DNA of 64,000 bases from Zoroaster sp. YZ-2022 (Eukaryota > Echinodermata > Asteroidea > Forcipulatida > Zoroasteridae): assembly GCA_029582265.1 (NCBI GenBank), contig CM055837.1:14836777-14900776 (forward strand), read 5' to 3'. Made by a program: the position numbers and the translations under genes. The notes below the pieces were generated by a model. That model worked only from the letters and a program-made list of their open reading frames with translations, had not been told where the DNA came from and did no database searches. Below, one piece after another: positions 12,538 through 23,200 of the stretch. Position 1 is the first letter of the stretch, and every line of letters starts with the position of its first letter.

Positions 12538-13316
12538 GGGGCCGTCCATAGTTTTCATCATTATCACGAGCGTACATACCGTACGCTAGGGGGGAGGGGG
12601 TTAAGACCCGACGTACGCTTTTTAGAAATATAGAAAATGATGATATAATACAATATTTAGCACTGTATGCTCAGTACTTTCAAGTGCAACATTTTATTTC
12701 AGAATTCTTTTCTCAAGTACCAGTAGGCCTGCTGTTGTTCTCAAAATTTTAATTATGTTCCATTTCACAATGAAGTAGGCCTGTCACCAACTGCAGCAAG
12801 TGTCCCACCCCAGCTTTTGGTAGCTGCATGGGCTGTTTATCGTGGTACTTATTCTCAAAATTAAATTCAACCATTATTTTTAATTTCAGCATGATGTACC
12901 ACAGACTGCAGTTGAAATAATGAACTGGAGACAGTTTTTTAATAGGCTACACACAGACTGTTATTTTCTTCTTTGTGACAACTTACCATATGACATACAA
13001 GCAATCCACATGAATAGATGTTTTCTTTCAATGACGAGGACAATGAAAAGGTTGCTGCAATTTGTTGCAAAGACAATTCATTCTGGCTATTGAGAGGATT
13101 GTGCATTTTTATTTTTATACAGAATCTGGCCATGTGGAGTACTACTACTAGTATACTGTAGTCTGCATCAGTACATGTATATCAATTATCATGGGCAATG
13201 GCGAACCATCATCATATTTTCAGTTGCCTTGTATGCTTTGAGGGGGGGGGGAGGGGGTTGTAAAAAAGAGTACTCTTTGTACACTTGTGATAATGATGAA
13301 AACTATGGACGGCCCC
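12538..13316. mobile_element. PIF/Harbinger-like MITE (TAA duplication)
   Basis: A 779-bp element with about 30-bp terminal inverted repeats. The left end starts GGGGCCGTCCATAGTTTTCA and the right end is its complement, ending TGGACGGCCCC. It is flanked by TAA at 12535-12537 and 13317-13319, a 3-bp duplication typical of PIF/Harbinger. The interior has no transposase frame. It starts 14 bp after the GPCR paralog 2 stop codon, so the receptor transcript's 3' UTR probably contains it. Confidence 0.75.
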
Positions 13317-13319
13317 TAA

Positions 13320-13940
13320 GCATGCCATCAGAACCCATTCACGGGAAGCGATTTTGTTATATCTTTTGTTTGTGTATACATATACAATGTATAAGTTTAG
13401 TAGCAGAATTATTATTTTATTTTGTCAATATCGCTCTCAGGAAACGCGAACACATTACACATTGATCATAATGCGTGCTCCACTGACACGACAGAAGTGT
13501 GCCAGTTATAAAGGCTCAATACTAAAACTGTAAACCACACAACAAGTTTCTGACTATTTTAATAATTTAATTAGCTTAGGCATATTATATTCAATTCAAT
13601 ATATCTAATTTCTGAACTGTTTTGTGTATATACATGTAATACAGTACCGGTAGTTCATATAGACATATTTGTCGGTGTACCGACTGGTATTATTTTATCC
13701 TCAAATAATTTAATAATGCTAGATTTTCTAAAATTCACGATCTGATAAAAATGACTTTAATCATCATTTTTAGTTTCATTATTTTATATCAACTAAATTA
13801 GACCTTGAAAAATAGCAACGTTACAGTGATTCATATGTAAATCACACGTCGAAACTAGAATAAGAGGAAGTCCGTATGTATTCCCACAATATTCGTACGA
13901 TCATTATTGTTCTTGATCCACCATATCAAGATATCAAAAG
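13320..13940. other. Intergenic, nothing recognised
   Basis: AT-rich DNA with no paired transposon ends, no tRNA-like boxes and no convincing exon. Confidence 0.4.
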
Positions 13941-13941
13941 G

Positions 13942-13972
<31 letters not shown>

Positions 13973-13996
13973 ATATAGAATATATATATATATATA
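13941..13996. repeat. (TA)n microsatellite
   Basis: Interrupted (TA)n tract. It abuts the hammerhead-like motif and reverse transcriptase fragment on the minus strand, in the place expected for a retroelement 3' tail. Confidence 0.9.
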
Positions 13997-14017
13997 AATC
14001 GGGAGGGTGGCCTTTGC

Positions 14018-14044
14018 TTTCGATCCAAGCCGGACCTTCATCAG
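14018..14044 (-). ncRNA. Hammerhead-ribozyme-like core
   Basis: On the minus strand, CTGATGA is followed by a 5-bp stem (GGTCC/GGATC with one G-T pair), a GGCTT loop and GAAA. CUGANGA and GAAA around stem II are the invariant core of hammerhead ribozymes; an extra A lies between CTGATGA and the stem. Stems I and III are weak here, so the fold may be a relic. Hammerhead motifs are known in Penelope-like retroelements, which fits the adjacent reverse transcriptase fragment. Confidence 0.4.
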
Positions 14045-14237
14045 AGGCTTTGACAAAGCCTATATATAGGCCGAGTTCCTTGAATAACTTTGTTATGTCC
14101 TTCCTGATTCGGTCGGCTCTGTTGCCAGTGGTGTCCCTGTAGAGACCAATTCCTTCTTTCCCATACCGTTTTGATAAGGTGTCCAGGATGTAGAGGCCTA
14201 CCAACTCGCATACCTCAGCCCCGTCGTAGCTGCCCAT
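14045..14237 (-). pseudogene. Reverse transcriptase fragment of a retroelement
   Basis: A minus-strand open frame contains SYDGAEVCELVGLYILD and GLYRDTTGN followed by ADRIRKDITKLFKELGLY. This matches my memory of a retroelement reverse transcriptase family with a YDGAEVCELVG block and a YRDD catalytic box; here the second aspartate of the box is replaced by threonine, so the enzyme would be dead. Only about 65 residues survive; the frame is closed by a stop just upstream. The family assignment is from recall and the clade is uncertain. Confidence 0.55.
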
Positions 14238-15041
14238 TGTTATGAGCTGCTTTATTTTTCCATTGTATAATTTGTATGGCTACCCGTCGACCGACCATTG
14301 ATGTCAACCAAGTTAGTATTTGTGTTTATTTATTCAGTGTCCCAAGTTCCTCCCCTACTTAGTAGTGTGAATTATTGAAATTATTAGTTAGTTTGACAAT
14401 TTTTATTTCTTTTGGTTAATTTATGTGCCAGCATACATGTATATGTGGGCAAATTATATATCGGTACCGGCAATTTCGTTTCTCATTTCTGTGAATTATT
14501 TAGTCTGTTGAAATTGGAACGACGCGCCCACCGCCCCCTTCACACCACCACCGACGAGTGGCTCTTTAAAGTCACGAGCACCCGTTACAGTACGGTAGAA
14601 GGGGACGGTGAGAAGGCTTAGGAATTTATTACCTAAAGACCATGTGACTGATTACGTGGGGGGAATCCAGGTGTTAAAATGCTTAGGATTCATAAAAGAC
14701 ATACCAAACTTTATGCAAATTTGTTTGTGTCGTTTGATTAAACTTGTCAAATGGAAATAAACAAGTGCATCCACATAATTATAATATTGGGTACCCAATA
14801 TGATCTTACGGACTCTGTTTAGTATATTTTATATATTATATAGCATGTGTTGTATGATTGTTGATGAGATGATGAGATGATGAGATGATGAGATGATGAG
14901 ATGATGAGATGATGATCCTTACGAGTACATTGTATTATATACAGACCATGTTAGACAATTACAGGTCTATATTAAAGATCCGCGGGGTGTATTACAGCCG
15001 GTGTGAGTAATTTGTGCCAATTCTATTCAGCCATTAATTAA
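14238..15041. other. Intergenic, one octamer microsatellite
   Basis: No gene is seen. A GATGAGAT octamer tandem repeat of about six copies covers 14865-14915. The rest is AT-rich. Confidence 0.5.
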
Positions 15042-15344
15042 CCCTCCTACTACTACAAGGGTCAAAATAAGTCAAAATTTTTATATACATGTACTTGACA
15101 AGGTATATCTAGTGCACTTAAAAGTCGAACACTTCCAAACCCTGCGTAAGTACATTTATAGGTCAAAATGAGTCGACAGTTTTTGACTGGTAAAAGCATT
15201 GTCTGGCATTGTTCAGGGTGGTCAAAATAACAGTAAAAACAAGTCAAAATGCCCCTGTGTGCACATTTGGGTCAACAGTCAAAACAGTCAGTTGACTGGT
15301 TTTGACCTCTGTATCAATTTCCCACTGCAGCAACAGTAGGAGGG
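15042..15344. mobile_element. piggyBac-like MITE (TTAA duplication)
   Basis: A 303-bp element bounded by TTAA on both sides (15038-15041 and 15345-15348) with inverted ends CCCTCCTACT and AGTAGGAGGG. TTAA targets with CCC-starting ends are typical of the piggyBac superfamily. The interior contains repeated GTCAAAAT/TTTTGAC words and no coding frame. Confidence 0.75.
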
Positions 15345-16114
15345 TTAAAAGACAGATCTGTAAACTGTTTGCCATTTGTGATACTTTCACACTATGATTA
15401 AACCCCCTGTTTATCTCTCTGAGCTTTATACGTGATTTTCCCACCACGAACACTGGCCGGGAGGGGTGAGGCGGCGCACAACCCGCTTTCAATTTATACT
15501 AGTTGTTATTTCCCAGGGAAGTCTTAAAACCCGGGGGTTTTACCTCTTACCCCTACTCCGTAGCGGGGGTGGCTATTCCCCGGGGAAAGCCCATTTCCTG
15601 GGGCAATCCGGGGTAAACAGATCCAAGTGTGAAAACGCCAACCTTAATTCCCCGGGACCGCCCTGGGGAATTTGACCATAGAACCTAAAAGTGACTTAAT
15701 AACTTCGGCACTAAGGATAATGAAAGCTAATGAAAAACCCTGCTAAGCATGGATATGATGGTGTCAAGTTGTTGGTCACTAAAAACGTAGGCAACAAACA
15801 ATGCAATTAAAGCGGCTGGCAAAAGACCTTGGCCAACCACATTTTGACACGTAGAAACATACACAAATATTTTGGGACCAAGAAAAACCTCGTCCAAACC
15901 GGAATCTCTTTTATTACCGAGCTCGTATCAATGAGATTCGACTGCAGTTCTTTTTTTATTGAAAACAGTAACACAGGAGAAACCAGCTGTACACTCAGTG
16001 ATACACTCAATAATAGCATCCAGCACCTTGCATTTTACAGATGTATCGCGGCAACACTATTGCCCATACATTGTTCACTTTTTATCGCAACATTGCTATT
16101 TTACAAGAGGAAAG
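15345..16114. other. Intergenic with CCGGGG-rich patch
   Basis: A patch at 15525-15665 holds several copies of CCCGGGG/CCCCGGG-like words, similar in style to the TIR element at 41172-41376, and may be a diverged relative. Otherwise nothing is recognised. Confidence 0.35.
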
Positions 16115-16480
16115 GATAACACATATTCATAAATGCCCATGACACTTTAGACATTCAAATTGGACAAAACGTAATCACGTGGGGTGTATTAACGGATGGT
16201 AAAGACATGGCTTATAAAAATCTGAACCGCGGGTATGTGCCAGCTATGTGCCAGCTGTTCACCAACTGTTTTGTGTGACGCGCGACGCGGAACTGAACCA
16301 ATCAGAGTGATGAATTGGCATCACGCGCCTGACTCATGTACATTGGAAGTGTTTCATGTTTTGTAAAATGCAAATTTGTCCATTTCTATTGGGCTTTATT
16401 TAACAAAAACTATACATTTTTTTACATTTTGAAAACGAAATCGCTACGGGCATTTATGCATGGGAATAACAATTCAGCTT
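16115..16480. mobile_element. Probable TIR element (CATAAATGCCC ends)
   Basis: TATTCATAAATGCCCAT at the left and GGGCATTTATGCATGGGAATAA at the right are inverted with a small indel. The interior contains a CCAATCAGAG segment shared with 42700-42720, and a right-end-like copy recurs at 43560-43585. I infer a MITE family; the boundaries are approximate. Confidence 0.45.
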
Positions 16481-16642
16481 GGTCCTTATCACCCGTGACC
16501 ATGCCCAAAACCAGTCATTAACCTGCGGTAAAGAGCGCGCAACAAACTGTTATTCCCTTATTTTTATATTAAATATTTCATAAAATAATTGTCAGATGCA
16601 TGGTTTGACAGTAAAACTTCCCAAAATATATATTTAAAGGTA

Positions 16643-16830
16643 TATCGCCCATGTTTACTGGCAATTTCCAGAATGCTTGGTTTTCATTGGAACATTGATG
16701 ATTTCCTATTAGAAAGGAATACAAATACTTTGAAATTAGAAAACCATGCTCATCACGATTATTTTGAGAAATGTATCATTTTAAAATTCTGATTAAAACA
16801 ACAAATTCTGAAAATTGCCAGTAAAACCTA
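16643..16830. mobile_element. Short foldback element, TATCGCCCATGTTT end
   Basis: TTTACTGGCAATTTCCAGAAT near the left and ATTCTGAAAATTGCCAGTAAA near the right are inverted copies with one difference. The left end TATCGCCCATGTTT resembles that of the 8484-8862 element. Confidence 0.5.
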
Positions 16831-17274
16831 GAAAAACACATCTGTTAATATAACAGATGTAACACACGTGCATGTGAGAAAGGTTAACCTCAGAAAGGCT
16901 AACCTCTATGGAACATCAGTCTATGAATTACAGTCAATACCCATGCAATCTGGTGTTTAAGCAATGCTTAAAAAACAACTGCTTTAATACAGGCATCACC
17001 GTTCACATTTTATCCACTTACCAACTGTTAGTAAAATGTTAGGGCGGTATTAAAAGGAATACTAAAAGTGCATAGATAAATTGTTTTAATTTGTAATGAG
17101 ATAAAAACAGGACTTTAGTTTAACTTCCTTTTAAAAAAGAAGACTTGGGTAAGTGAACAAAAAAAGGAAATTTTTTGAGCCTATGTTGATTTTTTGTTGG
17201 TTTTGTCTGTGTGAAAAGTGATTCTTTTCAAGACAGTGAATAACTAAGTTGTTATACCCTCTGCGGATATTCCC

Positions 17275-20200
17275 TCAGGTATAGAGACTGCCTTGAAGCG
17301 CTCTCCTTTCTACAAGTTTTCTAAGAACAGACTCTGCTTCAGGGTTTTCCTATACAAGATAAAGATACAACAAAAGCGACCTTTGAAGATAAACGTAAAC
17401 TGGCAAATTACAGTATGATCAAGGCTGAGAGGGTTCATTTTCTTAATACTATCTTAATACAAAGCCTGTGTCTTTGAGCAAGACACTTTAACGTACTTGT
17501 TTCTCTCCATCCAGTAAAAATGCATACCTGTGAGTAGGGCTGTGCCGGGTATCCGGATACCCGACTGAAACGGTCATTACCCGGTTCAATTTTTCGGTTC
17601 CAATTACCCGTAAACGACTTTTTAAAATTCGGACTTAACATTTGAGCAGTGCAAACAGAAATCTGTGACTCTTGAATAATGCACTTGTACAGACAATTAT
17701 CTTTAAATTCAAGAGATTACACTCCAATAAAGAAAAGAGCAATAGTATGTTATCCTCTGTATTATAAAAGTCAATTTGTTACCATTTACAGTACATGTAT
17801 TTGAACACCACTGGAGGCATGTTTTCAACAAAAATTAAAACGAGTATCCGGGTATCCGAAGTTTCCTGATTTCGGGTATCCGGTTCCAAAAATATCCGAA
17901 AACGCACACCCCTACCTGTGAGGCTAGATAATGTTGTTGTATTTTATTATAGTCACAATAGCATTTAAAAGTTAAAAGTTAACTGACCTGACAGATGTTC
18001 TTTATTGGATCAGATGACAGAACAGGCAGAAAGACCTTGATGTCATCCGTGTGCAGGAACAGACTATCAAGGAACCCATTATATACAACACAAGAAATAC
18101 CGAACACCTGGCAGTGGCTCAAAACTGTATCAGTAGGAAATGAGAAGAATATTTATCAGGCGAGAGGAGGAGTCCCTGCACGCTAGCCCGCTGTCCCCGC
18201 AGACGGGTCGACCCGAAGTCGTGGTCCGATGGGTGACCTCTCGTTCGAGGAGCACGGGCGGTGCCCGCTGCTGCGTACGGGTCGACCCGTCTGCGGGGAC
18301 CGCGAGCCAGCGTGCAGGTACTCGTCCTCTTGGCCGTGAGTCACGGCCCGAGCCAGGGCCAGAACCCCACGGCGCGGAGTAAGACATGAACACATTCAAT
18401 TCAAGTCCATATTTATTTCCATATTTGAGCATACATTATTGCTGAGTTGCCATTTAGTTCGCTAACCGTTTAACCAAATTGTTCACGGTCGGATAACCAG
18501 TTAACTGTAAGTCGGCACCTGACGGTCACACAAACTAGATCATCAGCTAGCAAATGGCACAATGTGTATAAATTTCGAGTCAAAAAGCATCAATAAACTT
18601 CCCACAATGACTGTTTAATAACCAATGCGCCAAAAATAAAGTCTAGAACAGAAATGGGGGAAATTCTTTCAAAAGTGTTGGTCATATTTTTTAAGCATTG
18701 GTTTGGGTTAGCTGGTTAGCAAATTTAGAAACGGTTAGTGCAGTTTTAGTCGGTTAACCATTTAACCGGTTAACCGTCCCAACACTAGTATACATGAAAT
18801 ACAGGTGAAATAAAATATGTTTGTAATAAGGTAATATGATTACCAAACAGACAAGTTATTAAGTAAGACTAATTGCGGTGACACCATATGGAATCTCAAT
18901 TGAGTAGTAATTAGTTCTGAAAAGAACTGGTGGTACAACTCGACGTTTCGATCAGTATGCTCTGATCGTCCTCAGGAGAATGCCGGACTCCGGAAAATGC
19001 TGCTGCTTAAGTAGACTGCTGGAGGATCATCCCATGAATGGATGCTGGAGGATTAGTTCGTTGAGGCGCGCAGGCGGGAACTGTTGAGACTAGGATCCTA
19101 GGGGTTGGGGGTGAGGAGTGTGTGCTCACTGAACTGAATCAGTTGTTGACAAGCACAGGGGGATGGAGGGTGGTTGACTTAGGATATAGGAGATCCCTCA
19201 GTCTGGGGTGGGTTATGGACTTTGGATATAGAAGATCCTTCAGTCTGTAGTAGTGGTCGCCAAAAGACAAGTTATTATTGTGAAAACTAATTATTGACAG
19301 TTTGCAGGTTATTGACAGTTAACCGACTGATCTGCACTGGACTTGGTAACTTTCTAAAAAGAAAAGTTACAATGCCATTCAGACAAGATGTATGTTTAGA
19401 TCTTCTGATCAAGAGAACTCGGCAAAACTTCACATTTGGAACATCAATACTAAGATGACAAACATCTCTCATGATACAAACATTGGTTTAACTTCTTTGT
19501 AATAAAAATGCACGTATTAAAGGTGCCACTTTGGTAATTTTGGCTTCTACAAGCTTTTACAAGTATATTTTCTTTCTTTGAATTGAATAAAGATACATTA
19601 TGTTTTTGTGTATACCAATGTTTTTTCACCAACCTATATTATATCGCGGAACCCGCTGCTATATGGGATTGTAGGCGGCCAATTGTCATCGAGCAAGCTC
19701 GGTGGTCGAGAGGTTAAGACGTCTGCACTAGTAAGCAGGAGGTCGTGGGTTCGAATTCCGCCCGAGTCGCCTGTGTAGTTTTTTCACAGATACTCGGAAA
19801 GCACTGAGTATACAGTGCTATACACACGTCGGTGTAGGGCAAAATTAAATCAATTATACCAATGTTAAACACTATTAACCCTAACCCCCTAATGGTTTTG
19901 GCTAGGAACCTTCTTGAATCCACCAAAATACAACACCATGCATAGGCTATACAGTACAGAGTCTATCAAAATGCATCAACTAGCTGTTGGAGTTTGATGG
20001 GTTTGGGATGGTTAGGGTTAATCAATTTTAGTTTAGTAACGAGCCAACAATGACTTTTATAGGCTTTTTGAAATCATGAGGCTAGTTTGAACCCATAAAG
20101 GGCAGTCTTGCAGCCAGCAAATGCAGTCAAACCACTCCACCACAAAAGAGTTGTGAGTATTAAACTTTAGTAAGAGTTAAACTACCTGCAGCACTCAGTC

Positions 20201-23200
20201 CCTTGATAACATTTGGCGACTCAAGCAATGGGCATGACTGCTTCTTCTGGCATGGTTTCTTTGACTGCAATGACCGTAGGAAGGGTGCTGGAATCTCAGA
20301 CAATGACATGTGTGTTCTGTACTCTGCAGTTGGTGTTGTGTCCATGACAATGACCTCTAAAAATGTTGGGTCAAGGTCACTGAACAGCTGGCAGGAAAGA
20401 CACATTAGTGATATATCAAAAGCATAGAAATACATTTGGGGAATATGATGGGCTGGGGGGGGGGCAGAGGTCATGATAAGACATTAGGGTTTACACCTTT
20501 ACAAGTGCACACAAACAAAAATCACGAAACATGTAAACGAATCCTACATTAAATTTTATCCTTCTCTTTTCTGCGATATTTGGCCGATCTGTTTGATTTC
20601 ACAAATCAATTTAAATGCTGTGCAGACACGCACAGAAAAGATGTATCTACATGTATAACCTGCCCAGCAGTTTGCAACAGTTGCGATGAATGCATCCCCT
20701 GTCCGCGCCTAGATTCTATCGCTAGCACTTTAAGCTTGAGTCCAGGAAAAATCATAGGCTTGTAGGCCTATACCGTTTTTTATAATCTGTACTATTTTGT
20801 CGAAATCCGTATTTCCAGCAGTACGTATTTTCTGTACTAAACCGTCTGCATCATGTCGTTTAGGGCTATTGGTGATAACTATAATCGTTTACATGTGTAC
20901 ACAGTTTGTGTCAAAAACGTGTACATGTTTCGCAAATTAAACAGAAAATAGTATTTTCTGGTAGCAATTAACTTCTTTACTTTCGTCCATCTCATGGGCT
21001 CCCAGCAGTATTTATGTAACATATTTATTGTTTTAAAATATCAGTAATGCACATGTACTGTTCTTATTTTGTTTGAATTTCCCTGAAATTGATATCTTAT
21101 ACATGTGTACATGAAAATTATCTTTTACCAAACATGAAGTGTTTAAATATGTCTGAAGAAGTATGGGGATATCAATGCAGTTAGGTGATAACTTATAGGC
21201 AAAGATGACAAGTGGCTCATATTTTACTTGGGTCATGCTTCCACATCACTCAACCTTCTTCTTAATGAATATTCAGTTATTTACCTGGTCTGTCCACACA
21301 TGTGATATTTCCGGATTCATCTCATGTTTGCACTGGCAAACAAGAACGTCTGGATGCTGTTTGAGCCGATACACAGAGCATGTGCAATGACTTGCTGCAG
21401 AATCTGACCTGACCTCTGACCTGTTGAGGTCACAATATATTGTTGCCACAATATCCGTTGCATTCCACAAAATGTAAGCTTCCAGAAAACCTGAGAGTGA
21501 AATTAAGAGAAAACCAGAATAACTAACATAAGCAGGTATGTTGTATCATTAAAAAGAAGACACATTTCCTGACTATCAAATTAACCAATTATTATCTCAA
21601 ACTAACTTGGTGTGAAGTTAGTAAATATGTATCAGTCATCCTGAGACATTATTTTCTCTAAAGTGCTTTCATCTTGAAGAAAAAAGGAATTGTTACTGCA
21701 TATTGAATTTACCAAAATTTGGCATTTGGCAACTTTTTCTTAAACATAAAAATATTAAAAATTAAAAATTGTTGTTTCCTCAAAAATGTGAGCACCTGTT
21801 GTGATGAAACTTTTACAGTTTAACCTTGCATTTCAACTAGTATGCTCTAGCAATTGTCTGTTAGAGCATACTAACCCTAACCCTGCCAGACGCAGCAAAG
21901 TGCATCAGGTGGAAAAGTCTGGTGCACTTTGATGCATTCAGCTGTCAACACCAGTGCATAAGCAGCCAAGTCTGTTTCTATTGAGAGCTGGTCCCATTGA
22001 ACAATGCCAGAGTTGTATCCTGCTGCGTTTGGTGACCACAGACTCTGAGGCAGTTCGGCCTTGAGATTTGTGACCTGATGGATTTTGCTGCACTGGGCAG
22101 TCAAGTCACTTTGACAAACGATGCAATCTGATGCGTCTGGCAGGGTTTCTAGCCAAAATAACCTGGAGGGTTAGGGCTAATGGAAATTTTGAAATTAGGC
22201 AATTTGATTTAATGATTGAACCTATAAATTTTACCAATTGACACTTCACAAACTATCTGTATCAAAACTGTAGTACTCCAGTGTGGTTTGTGTGACTTGT
22301 TTCAAAAGACAATCTAAATGTAGTCTTCAAATTATCTTTCAGAACATGAAGCAGTCTGCAGTCACTTACCTGTTGCTGCTGGACCAATGGCTAAGATGAG
22401 CGTCTTGCAGCTGAATTTCTTTCCAGCAGATTCATCAATCTCTTTTTTGAAATCTGGTTGCCACTGCAACGTAGGCTCCCTACCACAATGGTGCACATAT
22501 AAAACAATTAATTAATGTATTTGCATAATACTGAACACTGTAATAATAATAATAACAATAATAATAATGTAGACTTACATGTATATAGCGCACGTATCCA
22601 CCAAACTGGTGCTCAAGGTGCATTATATTATTACCCCTGCTCATCAGGCTCATAAATCATTCCTGAAACCATCTCAGCTCCCTGGGGAGTATACAGCTCA
22701 ATTGCTGCCATTACAGCGCAATGCGCATATAGGGCTAATCAAACACAACAACCAACTCTGCCCCCACAGGTACCCATTTATGGGTGGAGAGAAGCAATTA
22801 TGGTAAAGCGTCTTGCTCAAGGACACAAGCACCACGGTCGCGGTTGGTATTCGAACCCACATTCTAACGACTCAGCCATCAGAACACAAATCCGATGCAC
22901 TAAACCGCTCGGCCATGGCACTGTAGACTATTAGTATTACATTTATGAGGACAATATGCACCTGTACATGTGTAAGAGAACAATATAGCCTTGTTATTAT
23001 AAACACAGTGGTCAGCTTTACCGAACTGACTGAAAGCATGAACAGGGATCGCAAAAGCATGAATAGAGGGTTGGGGGTCATATTCTTTTTTGAGTATGTA
23101 ACTATTGATGAAATTTGATGGTAACTGGTGAATAGTTGTGATCATTGTAACTCAACATTATCATGTAGAAACTGTACACTTTCCAAACAATTGATAAACC

